DNA from: Oscillospiraceae bacterium
GTDB taxonomy: Bacteria; Bacillota_A; Clostridia; Oscillospirales; Oscillospiraceae
Length of the DNA stretch: 64,000 bases
Reading direction: 5' to 3'
NCBI GenBank assembly: GCA_902786615.1
Contig: CADADE010000010.1
Span: 33,092 to 97,091 of the forward strand
In this document: one piece after another, positions 54,064 to 63,135 of the stretch
Position numbering within the stretch: the stretch's first letter is position 1
Layout: each line of letters starts with the position of its first letter
Program-made: the position numbers and the translations under genes
Notes under the pieces: generated by a model
Databases searched by the model: none
What the model saw: the letters and a program-made list of their open reading frames with translations, nothing else
Told to the model about the DNA's origin: nothing

Positions 54064-55560
54064 TTAAAACTGAAAATAGATAAAGTTTGCCTCGCTGAAG
54101 CTGGGGCCCCAGACGCCGAAGAGCAGCACGATTGCGGTGGAGAGGGCGAAAACCAGCCAGCGGCACCAGGCGTCCTGCCGCAAAATGATATGACGGATGG
54201 CAATACCGTGCTTTTTGCAGATATCCGAGAGCAGAAGCGCCCCCAGAAAGAGCGTCATGGGCAGCACCATGGCGCTGTCATACTCATGAATAAAGAGCGA
54301 ACCGTCAAAAAGAATCCAGGGGTTGCGTACATGGAGGATGCTGCTGATCACGGCAAGGGCTTCCCGCACGGAACCGGCGCGGAAGAAGATCAGTGAAAAG
54401 GCAAAGAGGCAGAATGTAATGGGAATCTGCACCAGCTTTACCCCGAGAGAGCTCCGGTCGATATGCAGGAGCCGGGAGAGCTTCAGGCGCAGCGGCATGA
54501 GCAGCTCTCCGATCACCTGATACAGCCCGTTGAGGCCGCCCCAGACCACATAGGACAGATCCGCTCCGTGCCAGAGACCGCTCACGAGAAAGACGATCAT
54601 GCGATTGAGCTGTTTTCTGAGCATGCCCTTGCGGCTGCCGCCGAGAGGGATATACAGATAATCCTTGAACCAGGAGGTGAGGGAGACATGCCAGTTGCGC
54701 CAGAATTCCGCCACCGTGGTGGAGAGAAAGGGCGACTTGAAGTTTTCCATCAGGTCGATGCCCAGCAGCTTTGCGCTGCCCATGGCGATGGTGGAGTAGC
54801 CGTAAAAATCGCAGTAGATCTGGATGGCAAAGAGGATGGCCGCGAGGGCCAGGTAGGCCCCGGGATAGAGATAGCGCGCGCCGTAGACCGTATCGATATA
54901 CAGCGCCAGGCGGTCGGCAATCACGAGCTTGAGGAAATAGCCCCAGAGCATGATGAGAAGCCCCTCGCGCAGATTGTCGAAGCTGAATTTGTGCGGCACG
55001 GAGAGCTGACCCAGCAGGTTGCCGGAGCGCTCGATCGGGCCTGCCACCAGCTGCGGGAAGAAAGAGACAAAGAGCGCATAGGTGCACAGATCCCGTTCCG
55101 CCGGGATTTTCTCCCGATAGACATCCATGGTATAGCCCAGGGCCTGGAAGGTATAAAACGAGATGCCCACCGGCAGCAGGATATCAAAGGTCGGGATACT
55201 GAGCCGGATATGCAGAAGGGCAAACACGTCCTGCAGCAGATTTACGGCAAAGTTGAAGTACTTGAAAAAGAACAGGATGCCGAGATTGGAGACAAAGCTC
55301 AGCGCGACGATCCATTTTTTCAGTCTTTCGCGCTCAGCGCTCGTATGATCCCCGGTCTTCACCCGCTCAAGCCCCAGGCCGCTCAGCCAGGTAATGAGCG
55401 TGGAGGCGAAGATCAGCAGGGCGTACTTCGCATTCCAGCACATGTAGAAATAATAGCTCGCCGCGAGCAGCCAGTACTTCTTCGCCTTATTGGGCAGCAG
55501 ATAGTACAGCAGCACGACGATGGGGAGGAAAATAACATACTTTCCGGAGTTAAACAGCAA
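54064..55560 (-). CDS. MBOAT family O-acyltransferase (AlgI/DltB-like)
   Basis: 498 residues with about ten membrane helices. FWRNWHVSLTSWFKDYLYIPLGGSR and the catalytic-His region SGLWHGADLSYVVWGGLNG are the hallmarks of AlgI/DltB-type MBOAT proteins, which bring acyl groups across the membrane onto extracellular polymers. The start is TTG at 55560 with AAGGGAG upstream. Promoter at 55591-55619. No polysaccharide synthesis genes are next to the pair, so the acceptor is open. Confidence 0.93.
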   Translation of the reverse strand: MLFNSGKYVIFLPIVVLLYYLLPNKAKKYWLLAASYYFYMCWNAKYALLIFASTLITWLSGLGLERVKTGDHTSAERERLKKWIVALSFVSNLGILFFFKYFNFAVNLLQDVFALLHIRLSIPTFDILLPVGISFYTFQALGYTMDVYREKIPAERDLCTYALFVSFFPQLVAGPIERSGNLLGQLSVPHKFSFDNLREGLLIMLWGYFLKLVIADRLALYIDTVYGARYLYPGAYLALAAILFAIQIYCDFYGYSTIAMGSAKLLGIDLMENFKSPFLSTTVAEFWRNWHVSLTSWFKDYLYIPLGGSRKGMLRKQLNRMIVFLVSGLWHGADLSYVVWGGLNGLYQVIGELLMPLRLKLSRLLHIDRSSLGVKLVQIPITFCLFAFSLIFFRAGSVREALAVISSILHVRNPWILFDGSLFIHEYDSAMVLPMTLFLGALLLSDICKKHGIAIRHIILRQDAWCRWLVFALSTAIVLLFGVWGPSFSEANFIYFQF

Positions 55561-55590
55561 GGCTCTCTCTCCCTTGGACAGAATAACAGA

Positions 55591-55619
55591 ATTTTATAAC
55601 GGAATGCGAATGTTGTCAA
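55591..55619 (-). promoter_or_regulatory. Promoter of the MBOAT-SGNH operon
   Basis: TTGACA (55614-55619) and TAAAAT (55591-55596), spacer 17, on the minus strand. Confidence 0.7.
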
Positions 55620-55657
55620 ACAAAACATGACCGCCGCCGGAAATCCGGCGGCGGTCA
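55620..55657 (-). terminator. Terminator after pilO
   Basis: GACCGCCGCCGG-ATTT-CCGGCGGCGGTC followed by ATGTTTTG on the minus strand, 16 bases past the pilO stop. Confidence 0.8.
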
Positions 55658-55672
55658 GAGGACAGGGACAGA

Positions 55673-56269
55673 TTACGCGGCGGGTTGACTCTGGGGAAGT
55701 CCCGCGTCCGGCGTACCGCCCACCATAGTCTCAAAGAATGTAGCGGTACCGCTGGCGGTGATATTGCCGTCGAGCACATCGCGGTCACGGGTAGCCGTAC
55801 ACCGCAGATCGCCGATCAGGCAGCGGTAGTGACTGGCGTTAATGGTGCTGACGATATGCTCCATAGTCTCATAGTTGTCCGTTGTAAGCTGCAGGGTGAA
55901 GTTGCGGCGGATCTGATCGCCGCTGCGGGTGACGTTTGCAAAGGTGATGGAATATTGCAGCGCCTCGCTCAGCACATCGTTGAGCATGGAGATTTCCGCC
56001 TTGCTGTTGTTGTAGCTGCCCATCTCGGAGGCTGTGCCGCCGGCAGTGACGTCGTCCAGTTCGGCACGCATGCGCCGCATTTTCTCAAGCTTCGCTTCTA
56101 CCGTCTGCAGCTCGGTCGACAGGGAATCCGCCTCGGCATGGGCAATCTCCAGCGCCTCGCGCACAGGCCGGTCCACGAACTGATAATAGGCAAGCCCCAC
56201 CAGAATCAGGCTGAGCAGAACCAAAAGCAGCTTTTCTTTTAAGGTGAAGTCACGGCTGAGTATCTTCAT
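55673..56269 (-). CDS. pilO: Type IV pilus inner-membrane protein PilO-like
   Basis: 198 residues: a short cytoplasmic N-terminus, one membrane helix (EKLLLVLLSLILVGLAYYQF), a coiled coil (EADSLSTELQTVEAKLEKMRRM) and a ferredoxin-like domain. This is the PilO layout, and the gene follows pilM and pilN. ATG at 56269 overlaps the pilN stop by four bases, with GGAGG upstream; the longer reading lies inside pilN. PilO with PilN aligns the pilus machine across the envelope. Confidence 0.85.
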   Translation of the reverse strand: MKILSRDFTLKEKLLLVLLSLILVGLAYYQFVDRPVREALEIAHAEADSLSTELQTVEAKLEKMRRMRAELDDVTAGGTASEMGSYNNSKAEISMLNDVLSEALQYSITFANVTRSGDQIRRNFTLQLTTDNYETMEHIVSTINASHYRCLIGDLRCTATRDRDVLDGNITASGTATFFETMVGGTPDAGLPQSQPAA

Positions 56270-56913
56270 CTCGCGTCCACCTCCGTCCCGGAATTGAGAT
56301 AGCAAAGCACACGCGCCTGGACAATGCTGAATTCCTCCGCCTGCTGATTGCCGCGCGTGTTATCGTCGGTATTTGCGGTATTCACGGTGCAGAAATCAAC
56401 CAGAGGCTGCTGCTCAAGCTGCTGCACGATAAGGTTGATCTGCTGCAGGCTCTCTCCGTTCATATTGATGGTGAGCTGGTTGCCGGTAATGGACCAGGAC
56501 GTCACCTCGGCATAGGGCAGGATCATATTACGGATCAGACTCAGAATCTCCGCGCGGTCCGTGCGGTTGAGTTCCTCCGCAGTAAAGCCGGAATAGGTGT
56601 AGTGGGCATAGAGCTCACTCAAATCGTCAAAGTCGGCAAGCTCGGCATAGCCCTGATCCAGCTTTGTCTGCAAATCATAAACCGTGCGCTGGGCTCTTGT
56701 GACCTCCGCAAAGCGGTCAATGACCAAAAACTTGCTGACTGCGGCAGCGGCAAGGAGAATCAAAATGATCGACGGGATCATAATGCCGTAGTTTATTTTC
56801 TTCTCGCCCTGACTGGCCAGGTTGATAGTGCGCTTTGTGGGCATTTGACGGCGTTTGATGCCGCCTGTTTTTTTGGAATTCTTCGATTTGACAGCTAAAG
56901 CCACAGCCTTCAC
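56266..56913 (-). CDS. pilN: Type IV pilus inner-membrane protein PilN-like
   Basis: 215 residues. A basic N-terminus with KRTINLAS, resembling the INLLP motif that binds PilM, a membrane helix (GIMIPSIILILLAAAAVSKFL), a coiled coil and a fimbrial assembly fold. The start is probably GTG at 56913, which overlaps the pilM stop (GTGA). Gene order pilM-pilN-pilO supports the call. Confidence 0.85.
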   Translation of the reverse strand: MKAVALAVKSKNSKKTGGIKRRQMPTKRTINLASQGEKKINYGIMIPSIILILLAAAAVSKFLVIDRFAEVTRAQRTVYDLQTKLDQGYAELADFDDLSELYAHYTYSGFTAEELNRTDRAEILSLIRNMILPYAEVTSWSITGNQLTINMNGESLQQINLIVQQLEQQPLVDFCTVNTANTDDNTRGNQQAEEFSIVQARVLCYLNSGTEVDAR

Positions 56914-57947
56914 CCCCGATCATCCAATGCAATGCCGATTGCCTGCAGGAGCGCGTAATCCTCCTCCAAGGTGACGCCGCCGGGAAGCAGCTCGCCTGCG
57001 GCGTGAATATGCAGATCCAGCGTCTCGGCAATGCTCTCCTGCAGCGGACGGATACAGGCCCCGCCGCCGCAGATCCAGATATCCTCCAGATGGCTGTCGG
57101 GGTTTGAGAAGCGGTAGAAGTTCAGCGCGCGCATCAGCTCCACCGTGATCGTCCCGTATGCGTTCATGCAGTATTCCTTGCTTTGGCAGTCCTCATAGTT
57201 GTTCAGCAGATAGGTATGCGCCAGATGCACATCCACCGAATATGCCTCTGCAATAACCTGGTCCAGGCTGCTCATGCCCAGCTCCAGCACGCGGGTAACC
57301 ATATGACGGTCGCCGCGGAACATGTACATGCGGATCGACTGATAGCCGAGATCCAGGATACAGTATTCCATGGGCGTCTCGGCGTCCTTTTTTCCCGTCG
57401 CCCGGATCAGCGCCTGAAACGCACAGACGGTCGGCGCGGCCTTCACAAGCTTCAGACCCGCCCGGTGCAGTGCCGAGCGCGATTCCTCAATCAGGGATTT
57501 GGGCGCCGCCACCGCCATCAGTTCCATGGTGGGGCCGCTGTTGTCCGCATTCTCCCCGCTCCCCTCTTCCGGCTCCGCTTTCGCCTCGGAGGTGGAGACC
57601 ACCGCGTAGTCAAAGATATAATCTTTCATCTCATCGGTGATATAGTCCCGGAACTCGAAGGGCAGGTTATAGTTGAGCTGATCAATGGTCATCAGCGGCA
57701 TGGTGACGCCGCGGATAAAAACCGTCTCATTTGGAAGCGCGATTGCCGCCTGGCTGCAGCGGATGCCGTGCTCCCGCATGGTGCGGCGGATCAGCTCTCC
57801 CATGGTTTCGGAGGAGACAATGCGCCCCTCGCGGATCAGATTGTTCGGCATGGTCACCACGGCGGTCTTGCGGATCTGTTTGCCGCTGACCACGGCCAGC
57901 TTCAATCTGTCATAGCCGATATCAACACCCAAAATGGTTTTTGCCAT
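56910..57947 (-). CDS. pilM: Type IV pilus assembly ATPase-like protein PilM
   Basis: 345 residues with an actin-like fold: ILGVDIGYDRLKLAVV (phosphate 1), YCILDLGYQSIRMYMF (phosphate 2) and ICGGGACIRPLQESIAE (adenosine motif). PilM binds the cytoplasmic tail of PilN. I use the ATG at 57947; GTG at 57956 is another possibility, nearer to AAGGAAG. An insert of about 20 residues (EAKAEPEEGSGENADNSG) is acidic and likely disordered. Confidence 0.9.
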   Translation of the reverse strand: MAKTILGVDIGYDRLKLAVVSGKQIRKTAVVTMPNNLIREGRIVSSETMGELIRRTMREHGIRCSQAAIALPNETVFIRGVTMPLMTIDQLNYNLPFEFRDYITDEMKDYIFDYAVVSTSEAKAEPEEGSGENADNSGPTMELMAVAAPKSLIEESRSALHRAGLKLVKAAPTVCAFQALIRATGKKDAETPMEYCILDLGYQSIRMYMFRGDRHMVTRVLELGMSSLDQVIAEAYSVDVHLAHTYLLNNYEDCQSKEYCMNAYGTITVELMRALNFYRFSNPDSHLEDIWICGGGACIRPLQESIAETLDLHIHAAGELLPGGVTLEEDYALLQAIGIALDDRG

Positions 57948-57987
57948 TCTCTTCACCAAACTTCCTTTTCCGAATACTTAATCTCAT

Positions 57988-58785
57988 TTAAAGGCCGAGA
58001 AGACCCAGATACCATTTTATAATTCCCTGTCCGAACAGCAGCATGATCGCCGCCGCCAGTGAAATGGACGGGCCGAAAGGAATCGCCTGTCCCTTTTTGC
58101 CCCGCCGTGAAAGAAACAGCGCAAACATCAGCCCCAGCACGCACGACAGCAGCACCGTGAAAAGCGTTCCCGTGACGCCGAGATACAGGCCCACCACGGC
58201 AAAGAGCTTCACATCTCCGCCGCCAAGGCTCTCCTTGCCGAGGATCTTATCCATCACGATCGACATCAGCAGGATCCCTCCGCCAAAGAGCAGGGCGGCC
58301 AATACTGAGCGGCCGATCTCCGCCCAGCCGGGGCGCAGAAAAGGCAATGCCGCGACCCAGGCGCCCACCGCGATCAGCAGGCATCCGTCCGGGATGGTGT
58401 AACACTCCAGATCCACCAGTGACAGGCAGAAGAGGCAGCAAAGAAAGATCCAGTTGCGCAGGCAGAGCACCGTAAGATCGAAGCGCCAGAGGCACAGAAG
58501 CGTCACCACCGCGAAAAAGAGCTCCGCCAGAAGATAACGCACAGAGATCTTTGTCCCGCAGTAGCGGCAGCGCCCGCGCTGAATAAGCCAGCTGAAAATC
58601 GGCACCAGATCGCGCACGCCAAGCTCATGCCCGCAGGCGGGGCAATGGCTGCGGCCGCGCAGGAAGTTTTCCCCATGGGCGATGCGCCATGCGGCGCAGT
58701 TGAGGAAGGAGCCGAACACCGCGCCGAGGGCAAAGGCCACCGCCGAACAGTAGATAAACAATCCCCTGTCCATCCAGATTGACAC
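57988..58785 (-). CDS. pilD: Prepilin peptidase PilD (A24 family)
   Basis: 265 residues. Aspartic protease of the membrane: the two catalytic Asp residues are in LSLVDLECYTIPD and GGGDVKLFA. The N-terminal zinc-type Cys pairs (CPACGHE and CRYCG) mark the bifunctional form that also N-methylates pilins. Start GTG at 58785 behind AGGGGGG. Together with the prepilins upstream this makes a complete processing unit. Confidence 0.94.
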   Translation of the reverse strand: MSIWMDRGLFIYCSAVAFALGAVFGSFLNCAAWRIAHGENFLRGRSHCPACGHELGVRDLVPIFSWLIQRGRCRYCGTKISVRYLLAELFFAVVTLLCLWRFDLTVLCLRNWIFLCCLFCLSLVDLECYTIPDGCLLIAVGAWVAALPFLRPGWAEIGRSVLAALLFGGGILLMSIVMDKILGKESLGGGDVKLFAVVGLYLGVTGTLFTVLLSCVLGLMFALFLSRRGKKGQAIPFGPSISLAAAIMLLFGQGIIKWYLGLLGL

Positions 58786-58824
58786 CGGCTTTCCCCCCTT
58801 TTCGTGCTTATGCCGTCTCGTCGC

Positions 58825-59598
58825 TCAGTGCTGGACCACCATATCGGACACATACTGATAATCTGTGCCCGTGACATTGCGGTAGCTGTCCCCGGTCCAC
58901 TCGTCGTGATGGGTCCAGATCGCGCAATGATCCTCATCGGCGAAGGCAAAATACCAGAGCTCGCCCTCCTTCATGCCGGAGTCCGCGCCGAAATCGCTGT
59001 GACCCACAACAGAATAGTAGGCGACAATGCCCTTCACGCCTTCGGTCAGCTTGGTGCCGCGCTTGAGTCCCACGTCCTCATCTACCAGATAGGCGGTATG
59101 CTTTTTATTGTGAAGCGTGTATTCCAGGCTCTCCGGATAGGGATTGCCCTGGTTTTTCTGCTGGAGAAGCTTCTCACGGATCTGCTCGCGTACGTTATAG
59201 GAATTCAGACGGGTACGCAGTCTACTGTCCGTGCAGTGCAGGCCGCAGACGATTTCCCAATCCAGGGGGCTGTTCACCTTGGGGACGATGTACACACTGC
59301 CGCCGGCTGGGCACAGATCGTCCCATCCGTTCATGACGAAGGTGACAAACTCCTTTGCATCCTCGGCGGAGCCGTTCTCAAAGCCGTTGAGCATGAAGTT
59401 GGACGCGAGCTGCCGCCGCGCGGTATCCAGTGCCGTAGCGCAGGCTACCTCCTTTGCCTGATCCTGGTACTTTTTGTAGGCCGGGATCATGCAGATAACG
59501 GCCATCACGATCACCAGAACCAGCATGAGCGCGACAAGCCGGTTGATGCCCCGTTCGCTGTGCAGTTTTGTTTTGATCGACGTTTTCATTCGCATCAT
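58825..59598 (-). CDS. Pilin-like protein without Glu5
   Basis: 257 residues. The N-terminus ERGINRLVALMLVLVIVMAVICMIPAYKKYQ resembles a class III prepilin signal plus helix, but there is no Glu at the fifth residue after the Gly (INRLV), which pilins need for assembly. The C-terminal domain contains several Cys and Trp residues (CGLHCTDSRLR; WYFAFADEDHCAIWTHHDEW) and no known match. It has its own promoter (59634-59662), so it may start the pilD-pilMNO unit and be an anchored accessory protein rather than a true pilin. Confidence 0.7.
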   Translation of the reverse strand: MMRMKTSIKTKLHSERGINRLVALMLVLVIVMAVICMIPAYKKYQDQAKEVACATALDTARRQLASNFMLNGFENGSAEDAKEFVTFVMNGWDDLCPAGGSVYIVPKVNSPLDWEIVCGLHCTDSRLRTRLNSYNVREQIREKLLQQKNQGNPYPESLEYTLHNKKHTAYLVDEDVGLKRGTKLTEGVKGIVAYYSVVGHSDFGADSGMKEGELWYFAFADEDHCAIWTHHDEWTGDSYRNVTGTDYQYVSDMVVQH

Positions 59599-59633
59599 TT
59601 CCCTGTGTTTGATGGCAACAAAAATCCATAGTC

Positions 59634-59662
59634 ATTTTATCACAGCTGTCTCCGAGGCGCAA
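59634..59662 (-). promoter_or_regulatory. Internal promoter of the pilin-like/pilD/pilMNO unit
   Basis: TTGCGC (59657-59662) and TAAAAT (59634-59639), spacer 17, preceded by TG, on the minus strand about 40 bases before the ATG at 59598. Confidence 0.6.
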
Positions 59663-59708
59663 GGGCAATGTTTACATTTTGTCACAAATTTACGAAGAAT
59701 AACAGCGA

Positions 59709-59739
59709 CTCCCCCGGCCATCTTGTCAGGCCGGGGGAT
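59709..59739 (-). terminator. Hairpin after the GLUG adhesin gene
   Basis: ATCCCCCGGCC-9 nt-GGCCGGGGGA, 25 bases after the adhesin stop, followed by GTCGCTGTTATTCTT. Together with the internal promoter it splits the pilus locus into two units. Confidence 0.6.
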
Positions 59740-59763
59740 GCTTGGATTTTTCTGTCGCCGCGC

Positions 59764-62172
59764 TCAGTTGAAGATGAACTCCTCGGGCGCGGGCCAGTCG
59801 CCATAGTGGGCGGCGACAAAATCGCTCTTTGCGTCTACCTCTGCGCCGAGCTGCGCCACAGTTTTGAGGTTGTACTTATTCTGATAGTTTCTGGTCAGGC
59901 CGCTGTCATAGGGGTGGGCGTCCTTCCAGGCAGTAGTAGAAGTGGGATCACCGGAGAAGGCCTGATAAGTGGACCAGCTTTGGTCAAGCTTTGTGATGCT
60001 GCCGCCCTCGTTTTTCCCGAGCGCGGTAAGGTAATAATAACCGGGGACCTTTTTCCCGCTGTTATCCGTGTCCCAGCGCTCATTGATGATCTCAAAGTAT
60101 TGGCAGTCAGACACGGTGCCGATAGAATAGGCAAACGCGCCGTCCGTCGGAATGTTCTTTGTCTTCCCGTCCGTTGTCGTAATGCTTTCCGTTCCCGCTC
60201 CGTGTACAAGGCCGGTGCAGTAGCTGTTGCTGATGCTGCCGGTCGCGGTTCCCACGAAGCCGCCCGCCGTTGCGCCGGTGGCGGAACAGGTGGAGTAGCA
60301 GTATTCCGCAGAACCACCCGTCATGCTGCCGATCAGGCCGCCCGCCGTCGTGCCGCCGGTGACGTTGTAGATGGGTTCGTTTTTGTCGTTATAGTAGCGC
60401 ACGGGATAGGGGTTTCTGGCGGGGCTGGGCTGTGTCATGCCGGTGTAATCGGGATTGTCGGAATAAGTATGTCCGCCGGAATAGCTCGCGCTCACGCTTG
60501 TTGCGGAGGCCGAACCGATCAGGCCGCCCGCGCTGCCGCTGCCGGTTACGGTCAGCGCCGCCGCGGATTTGTTGACGATGCAGTTCGCCGCGGAGCCGAT
60601 CAGGCCGCCCGCGTCGCCGCTGCTCGCGGTGACATTGGCCGTATAGCCCGCCGCGCTGTTGTGGGCGAGGACGTTCGTGATCGTTGTTCCGTTCGCGGTG
60701 CCGACCAGCGCGCCTGCGTTGCCGGAGCTGGTTTTGATGTCAAAGTCGATCAGCCTGAGATTGGAGACGCTGCTTCCCGCAGCAAGCGTACCGAAGAGTC
60801 CGGCGCTGCCGCTGCAATCGACCTTCACCTTTGAAATCTCATGGCCCTGGCCGTCATAGGCAAGCGCCAGCCCTGCAGGCTCACCCGCATAATGCGGCGT
60901 GACCGGAAAGCAGCATTTGTCTTCTGACTGGCTGTTTGCGAACGAATAAACCCTTGTTTTGCCTGTCGCCGTCTGGAAGCTCTCCCAGTCAAGGTTCTCG
61001 GTCTGCGCGGCCTTTTGGAGTGTAAAGCTGTCCCCCGACCCGTTTTTGCCCAGATTGGAAACGGCGGCATCCAGATTTTGCAAATGGCGGATATTGGAGA
61101 TCCCGGCGAGTTTGTTTCCAATATCCGTACCCCGCACCGCCATGTCGGTAATTTTATAGGGTACCGGATCGGCGAAGAGGCTGTTGGTGGTTTTCTCCGC
61201 GCTCATGGCGATGTTGGAAAGATCCTCCGTGCTGTACGCCACCAGCTTGATCGTCACATCTTCACCGGGGATAAAATCCACCGTGGTGGGTTTGTAGTCT
61301 GCGGTAATGTCCCCGAAGTGCATTTTCTCGTTGGTGATATCATCGAGAATCACGTCGTACGATCCGTCTTTGCCGCTGACTCTTGCATCGACAGGCGTCA
61401 TTCCGTCCTTATCTCGCAGGGTATAATACTTTTCCGCCTTGCTGATTTTACCGACGAGAATCAGCTTGACCGTGTAGCCGCTCAGCGCGTCGGATCCTGT
61501 TGAATAGTTCGGGTCTGTCACCTTGACATGCAGTTTCTCCGCGTTGATGACCTCAAAGCTGGGTGCCTGGAGGCGGATGCCCTTGGGAATCGCGTCCACA
61601 CCGCCATACCAGCCGACCACGACGTTTTCCTCATTGTAGTTCTGGCGATTCCTTTCGCCGCCTCTTCTGTAATTCACCGTGTCACTCATGAGCGTGGGAT
61701 AATCCGCCCCTGTTAGCGTTTTGCCGGTGACGGTCAGGAGGCTGCTTCTGCCCGGGCGGCTGTAAAACACATCCAGCACGGTAGCGGAAGACGGCTGATA
61801 GCGGATGATGTAGCTGCCGCCCATCGCCATGCTGTCCAGCGCATAGTTTGGCAGCATGAGATTCTTGATTTCGGATTCCGTATCGCTGGCGAGGATATAG
61901 TAAATATCTTCTTTATCGCTGTCTGAAAGCGTTCCCAAGTGTCCAAACTGATTGTTTTCTATTTTCAGGTAGCCCTGGCTCTCCGCTGCAGTCAGGTGGT
62001 TTTGCGCCGCGATAAAGATTTCCTTGGCGATCCCGTCAAACTCCAGCCGCGTAGAAGAACGCTGATAGCTTTGGACGCCGACAAAGGCAACGCCCATCAG
62101 GATCACGGTAATTGCAACCACGATCAGCACTTCTGCCAGGGTAAAGCCGCTGTTCTTTCTATTTCGAGTCAT
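59764..62172 (-). CDS. Large prepilin with GLUG repeats, putative pilus-tip adhesin
   Basis: 802 residues. The N-terminus NSGFTLAEVLIVVAITVILMG is a type IV prepilin signal (cleavage before Phe, Glu5 present). A middle region (about 190-350) is beta-rich. Residues 440-700 contain GLUG-type repeats: AGALVGTANGTTITNVLAHN, AGGLIGSAANCIVNKSAA, AGGLIGSASATSVSASYSGG, AGGLIGSMTGGSAEYCYSTC and AGGFVGTATGSISNSYCTG. GLUG repeats occur in secreted proteases and adhesins. A prepilin of this size is likely a minor pilin at the tip. It overlaps the prepilin gene before it by four bases. Confidence 0.88.
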   Translation of the reverse strand: MTRNRKNSGFTLAEVLIVVAITVILMGVAFVGVQSYQRSSTRLEFDGIAKEIFIAAQNHLTAAESQGYLKIENNQFGHLGTLSDSDKEDIYYILASDTESEIKNLMLPNYALDSMAMGGSYIIRYQPSSATVLDVFYSRPGRSSLLTVTGKTLTGADYPTLMSDTVNYRRGGERNRQNYNEENVVVGWYGGVDAIPKGIRLQAPSFEVINAEKLHVKVTDPNYSTGSDALSGYTVKLILVGKISKAEKYYTLRDKDGMTPVDARVSGKDGSYDVILDDITNEKMHFGDITADYKPTTVDFIPGEDVTIKLVAYSTEDLSNIAMSAEKTTNSLFADPVPYKITDMAVRGTDIGNKLAGISNIRHLQNLDAAVSNLGKNGSGDSFTLQKAAQTENLDWESFQTATGKTRVYSFANSQSEDKCCFPVTPHYAGEPAGLALAYDGQGHEISKVKVDCSGSAGLFGTLAAGSSVSNLRLIDFDIKTSSGNAGALVGTANGTTITNVLAHNSAAGYTANVTASSGDAGGLIGSAANCIVNKSAAALTVTGSGSAGGLIGSASATSVSASYSGGHTYSDNPDYTGMTQPSPARNPYPVRYYNDKNEPIYNVTGGTTAGGLIGSMTGGSAEYCYSTCSATGATAGGFVGTATGSISNSYCTGLVHGAGTESITTTDGKTKNIPTDGAFAYSIGTVSDCQYFEIINERWDTDNSGKKVPGYYYLTALGKNEGGSITKLDQSWSTYQAFSGDPTSTTAWKDAHPYDSGLTRNYQNKYNLKTVAQLGAEVDAKSDFVAAHYGDWPAPEEFIFN

Positions 62173-62759
62173 GTGCCGTCACCTCCGCTCACGGGTTCGA
62201 CGCCGCTCATCACGCGGATCAGCAGGCCCGTTTCAGGCATTTTTGCGATTTTCACTCCTTCGTCCCTTTCAACAGCCAGCCCCGTTATCGTAACATAGCC
62301 GTTGGCATAGACAGCGCCGGTGTAGGTAACGTGCATATGATCCGAACCGTTGCGTGTCGTCTGCCGCATGGCTGCTGAAACCAGGGGTCTTATCTCCGTG
62401 GTTTTACGCTCCCCCTCCGGGAGCCAATGTATCCCCTCTTCGGGTGCGTACTCCTGCAGCATGATGGTCTTATCTTGAATCGTGATCACCGATTTGTCGC
62501 CGGTATCTGCGCTTTTATAAGTGATGGTCGTGCCGTCCGAGGTCTGCACATCCCAGGCAGTCGAGAGCTCGTCGCGCAGGGCGTTGACCGTTGTCGACAG
62601 CAGCACCTGTGCGTTTGCCGCATCCACCGCGTTTCGATAGGCGTTCATCGCGGCAGGCAGAGCCGTAGCCGAGACCATCACCAGGATTACGACCGCGACC
62701 AGGGTTTCCGTAAAGGTAAAACCCGCCTCTCTTTTCAATTTCCGCACAATTTGTTTCAC
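62169..62759 (-). CDS. Minor prepilin (type IV pilin-like)
   Basis: 196 residues. KREAGFTFTETLVAVVILVMVSATALPAA is a full class III prepilin signal with Glu5. The rest is a variable globular domain (RDELSTAWDVQTSDGTTITY). I prefer the GTG at 62759, since AAGGA lies seven bases upstream; the longer reading to 62813 would overlap the gene before it. The stop overlaps the adhesin ATG by four bases. Confidence 0.85.
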   Translation of the reverse strand: MKQIVRKLKREAGFTFTETLVAVVILVMVSATALPAAMNAYRNAVDAANAQVLLSTTVNALRDELSTAWDVQTSDGTTITYKSADTGDKSVITIQDKTIMLQEYAPEEGIHWLPEGERKTTEIRPLVSAAMRQTTRNGSDHMHVTYTGAVYANGYVTITGLAVERDEGVKIAKMPETGLLIRVMSGVEPVSGGDGT

Positions 62760-62781
62760 TGTAATATCCTTCCGCATCCTG

Positions 62782-63135
62782 TCAACCGGTGCTCTCTGCC
62801 AGTCGATAGGCAACGACCGGGTGATCGGAAAACACGCGATTGATCAAATACTCCACGGTTACGCTCTCAATATTTCCCGTTATGGAGGCCGCTTCCCCAC
62901 TTGCCGTGATATTGACGGTTGCGGTGCCGCCCGCTTCGGAAAAGTTCTCCAGCTTTACATTGCTTTCGTAATATTCGTTCATCTTGGTTTCGCTGGTCTT
63001 TACCATATTGCCCGCGGCGCCGATCATCCCGGCCAGGATCGTCATTGCAAGCGCAATGACCAGTACCGCCACCAGCGTTTCGGCCAGGCTTTCACCGACC
63101 TGACCACGGAGCTTATGTAACAGCTTTTTCATCAC
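62782..63135 (-). CDS. Minor prepilin-like protein
   Basis: 117 residues. GQVGESLAETLVAVLVIALAMTILAGMIGAAG is a prepilin-like signal and helix with Glu5 (ESLAE), although a charged residue follows the Gly. The short globular part has beta-strand pattern. It overlaps the PilX-like gene by four bases and lies 22 bases from the next prepilin. Confidence 0.8.
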   Translation of the reverse strand: MMKKLLHKLRGQVGESLAETLVAVLVIALAMTILAGMIGAAGNMVKTSETKMNEYYESNVKLENFSEAGGTATVNITASGEAASITGNIESVTVEYLINRVFSDHPVVAYRLAESTG

